64,000 nt of DNA from an uncultured bacterium (GTDB lineage: Bacteria > Cyanobacteriota > Vampirovibrionia > Gastranaerophilales > Gastranaerophilaceae). The notes beneath the pieces are model-generated. The model was given only the letters and a program-made list of their open reading frames with translations, searched no databases and had not been told where the DNA came from. Both the position numbers and the translations under genes were made by a program. The stretch lies in NCBI GenBank assembly GCA_902775025.1, contig CACYKP010000001.1, positions 1-64,000 of the forward strand, written 5' to 3'. Shown piece by piece: positions 61,531 through 64,000 of this stretch; the stretch's first letter is position 1; every line of letters starts with the position of its first letter.

Positions 61531-64000
61531 TTATCTTCTGTTTTTAAGATAAATAAAAAATCCTATTAGCGTAATTATACAAGCGGATATAATTTTAATA
61601 AATAGCGGTAATGCTATAATTTTGGAAATAATAAACGGAACCACCATAAAGAAAAACAAATAAATTAAAATAATAGCAAGGAGTAATAATGCTAACTCTT
61701 TTAATAAGGATTTTCTTTTATCTGGTTCATTTTTAATTGTATTTAATAATACAAAAAATGCTGGAACTAAAATACTTCCGAAAAATGCTACAGCTAACAT
61801 ACCACCGAATACAGAAACACCAATAGAGTGTCTGCTGCCTGCGCCGGCTCCTTTTGCGAATACCAATGGTAATAAACCTAATATAAATGCAATATTGGTC
61901 ATCATAACAGCTCTAAAACGAAGTTTTGCAGCTTGCATTGCTGCATCTATATAATGCAAGCCATCCTTTTCCATTGCATCTTTTGCAAATTCTACAATTA
62001 AAATTGCTTGTTTTGTTGACAAACCAAGTAACATTACTAAACCTACCTGAGCATATATATCAAGAGCCAGTCCCCAAACATATTGTAGGAACAAGGCACC
62101 TGATATAGCAATCGGTGATATTAACATTACAGAAATCGGAAGTGTCCAGCTTTCATATAATGCAACTAAGAATAAATAAACAAAAGCAAATGCCATTGAT
62201 AAAATTCCTAATAATTGACCTGATGATTGTTGTTCAAGGAATGATTTACCCGACCATGCGTAATCCATATCTTTTGGTAAAACTTTATCCGCTAATTGTT
62301 CCATTGCCTTCATTCCGCTTCCTGAACTCATTCCTGAAACAACTTCCGCATTTATTGTAATTGAAGGATATAGATTAAATCTGGTAAGTTCAAATGGTGC
62401 AATTATATCTTGAGTGGATATAACAGAAGTTAGCGGTACCATTCTGCCTGCTATGTTTTTTACAAAGACTTTGTTTAAATCATCCATAGTTGCTCTGTAA
62501 GGAGAATCGGCTTGCATATATACACGATAAACACGTCCGAATTTGTTAAAATCATTTATATATGAAGATGCATACTGAGCTGCTAATGTAGAATATATTT
62601 CTGATATCAATACACCTTGTGCTAAAGCTTTTTCCTCATTTATATTCACAACAACCTGCGGAAGTGATGCGGTAAATGCAGTATAAACACTTGAAAAAGC
62701 AGGTGAAACTCTGGCTGCTTTCATAAGTTTTTGTGCTTCAATAAACATTTCTTCAGCTGTTCTGTCGCCTTTATCAAGAACTTGAAATTCAATACCGTTA
62801 TACATACCTAATCCTGTTATTGCAGGCGGTTGAGAAACAAATGTTGTTGTTTCTGTATATTTACCGGTAATTGCTCTTGCTTGAGCCATGATGTTGTTAA
62901 TTGATAGTTTGCTTGATTTTCTTTCGTGCCAAGGATCTAATTTAACAATTACGAGGGCTGTATTTTCACCATTAAATCCATTTATTGATAATGTTGATTT
63001 AACCCCGGGAATTTGTAAAATCTCTTTACACATATTATTAACAACTTCCGCTGAGCGAGATAATGTTGCACCGTCTTGAAGCTGAACCTGCATAAACATT
63101 GCACCCCTGTCTTCATCAGGCAAAAAACCTTGAGGTACTATTTTAAACATTATAATAATGAATAACAGTATTCCTAAAACAGTTCTTAGTGTCTTTTTAG
63201 GCTGCATTACAAAGTAATTGACAATACCTAAATATTTATCTCTTACTTTATTGAACCAATTATCAAATTTTTTAATAAATTCGTAATCAGTTTTTTCTTC
63301 ACCGGATTTTAATATAATTGAACATAAAGCAGGAGATAATGTTAAAGCTACTACGGTAGATAGGCCGACAGAAGTTGCTATACAGACAGCAAATTGACGG
63401 AACATTTGACCTGTTATACCGCCTAGAAATGAAACAGGAACAAATACTGCCATTAATACTAAAGAGGTTGCAACAACGGCGCCAAATACTTCTTCCATTG
63501 ATATATTAGTAGCTTCTCTGGGTGATTTCCCTTCTTGTATATGTCTCTGGGTATTTTCAAGTACAACAATTGCATCATCTACAACAAGTCCGACAGCAAG
63601 CACCAGACCAAAAAGAATTAAAAGGTTTATGGAAAAACCTATGGCAGCCATTATTATAAATACACCGATTAATGAAACAGGAATCGCACAAAATGGAATA
63701 AACGCAGCTCTTGCTGTTCCTAGGAATAAGTATGTAACTGCAGAAACTAGCAGGATTGCTAATAATATTGCTTCCACAACCTCTTTTATTGATTCTCTTA
63801 CAAACTCAGTTACATCATACTGAACATGATATTCCATATCATTAGGGAATTTTTTACTCAATACTTCCATTTTTTTGTTTATTCTGTTTACTAGATCTAT
63901 TGTATTAGCATCCGGTAATTGTGTAACTGCAATAATTGCAGATTCCCTTCCTTCGACCATTGATTTATGTGTATAATTTTCAGCCCCGAGTTCAACTCTT
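61531..64000 (-). CDS. RND multidrug efflux transporter, AcrB type (N-terminus beyond right edge)
   Basis: The frame is open to base 64000, giving about 823 visible residues; the N-terminal part, about the first quarter of AcrB, is outside. The visible start RVELGAENYTHKS continues as the AcrB porter domain (IIAVTQLPDANTIDLVNRIN). Membrane helices 2-12 follow: AILLAILLVSAVTYLFLG, VVVDDAIVVLENTQRH with the Asp pair of the proton relay, and GLVMLLGLSTKQAILIVEF in the second half. The C-terminus has an extra pair of membrane segments (LLALLLLAIILIYLFFFMVV, IISACIITLIGFFIYL) not present in AcrB. It probably exports drugs or toxic lipids. Confidence 0.94.
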   Translation of the reverse strand, partial: RVELGAENYTHKSMVEGRESAIIAVTQLPDANTIDLVNRINKKMEVLSKKFPNDMEYHVQYDVTEFVRESIKEVVEAILLAILLVSAVTYLFLGTARAAFIPFCAIPVSLIGVFIIMAAIGFSINLLILFGLVLAVGLVVDDAIVVLENTQRHIQEGKSPREATNISMEEVFGAVVATSLVLMAVFVPVSFLGGITGQMFRQFAVCIATSVGLSTVVALTLSPALCSIILKSGEEKTDYEFIKKFDNWFNKVRDKYLGIVNYFVMQPKKTLRTVLGILLFIIIMFKIVPQGFLPDEDRGAMFMQVQLQDGATLSRSAEVVNNMCKEILQIPGVKSTLSINGFNGENTALVIVKLDPWHERKSSKLSINNIMAQARAITGKYTETTTFVSQPPAITGLGMYNGIEFQVLDKGDRTAEEMFIEAQKLMKAARVSPAFSSVYTAFTASLPQVVVNINEEKALAQGVLISEIYSTLAAQYASSYINDFNKFGRVYRVYMQADSPYRATMDDLNKVFVKNIAGRMVPLTSVISTQDIIAPFELTRFNLYPSITINAEVVSGMSSGSGMKAMEQLADKVLPKDMDYAWSGKSFLEQQSSGQLLGILSMAFAFVYLFLVALYESWTLPISVMLISPIAISGALFLQYVWGLALDIYAQVGLVMLLGLSTKQAILIVEFAKDAMEKDGLHYIDAAMQAAKLRFRAVMMTNIAFILGLLPLVFAKGAGAGSRHSIGVSVFGGMLAVAFFGSILVPAFFVLLNTIKNEPDKRKSLLKELALLLLAIILIYLFFFMVVPFIISKIIALPLFIKIISACIITLIGFFIYLKNRR

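Overview
The window is AT-rich (roughly one third G+C by eye), gene-dense chromosomal DNA from a non-photosynthetic relative of the Cyanobacteria. The best fit is the Vampirovibrionia/Melainabacteria, probably a Gastranaerophilales-type gut bacterium. This is inference from lineage marks. The RNA polymerase beta-prime subunit is split into rpoC1 and rpoC2, and rpoC2 carries an insertion of about 650 residues in the trigger loop. There is also a Ycf45-type AAA/R3H ATPase, a Ycf29-like response regulator and a Tic20-like membrane protein. lpxA, a TolC/RND efflux pair and an AsmA-like protein point to an outer membrane with lipid A. No photosynthesis gene is seen.

Layout. 1-6.7 kb: Bax-inhibitor-like protein (cut by the edge), a 50-codon small gene, dnaX, cell-wall amidase, Ycf45-type ATPase, a charged small protein and rpmB (L28). 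6.8-11.8 kb: a tightly packed minus-strand signalling operon (HD-GYP, TPR, two response regulators, pentapeptide protein). 12-14 kb: WecG/TagA glycosyltransferase, the N-terminal half of a transketolase and a four-cysteine protein. 13.8-28.4 kb, plus strand: purB, rpoB-rpoC1-rpoC2, ruvB, a YibE/F protein and exported proteins. 28.4-29.1 kb: a structured non-coding region ending in tRNA-Glu(CUC). 29.5-35.4 kb: lpxA, GH57/DUF3536 enzyme, a sigma factor and a DnaJ protein with one zinc module. 35.5-47.3 kb: degenerate histidine kinase, orphan MalK-type ATPase, AsmA-like giant, PilZ-like protein, TPR proteins, P-loop kinase, calpain-like protease, rpiB, rsfS and the Tic20-like protein. 47.3-64 kb: a repeat protein, ispD, thiL, an MnmD-type methyltransferase, an FAD oxidoreductase, an intact histidine kinase, a SNF2 helicase, gpmI, dxr, tolC and an RND pump cut by the right edge.

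The content is mostly housekeeping: replication and repair (dnaX, ruvB), transcription, the MEP isoprenoid route (ispD, dxr), central carbon (gpmI, rpiB, half transketolase) and the envelope. The less ordinary parts are: (1) tandem structured repeats of about 134 nt with terminator-like hairpins, abutting and sharing the 3' end of tRNA-Glu; (2) an A10 tract in dnaX where slippage in either direction meets a stop within three codons; (3) a recurrent promoter layout with the -10 box only 6-8 nt before the ATG and no Shine-Dalgarno sequence, implying leaderless mRNAs; (4) a histidine-kinase relative that has lost its catalytic residues; (5) a kinase-less signalling operon. Starts were moved from the longest possible frame wherever a Shine-Dalgarno sequence or a promoter overlapped the longer version.
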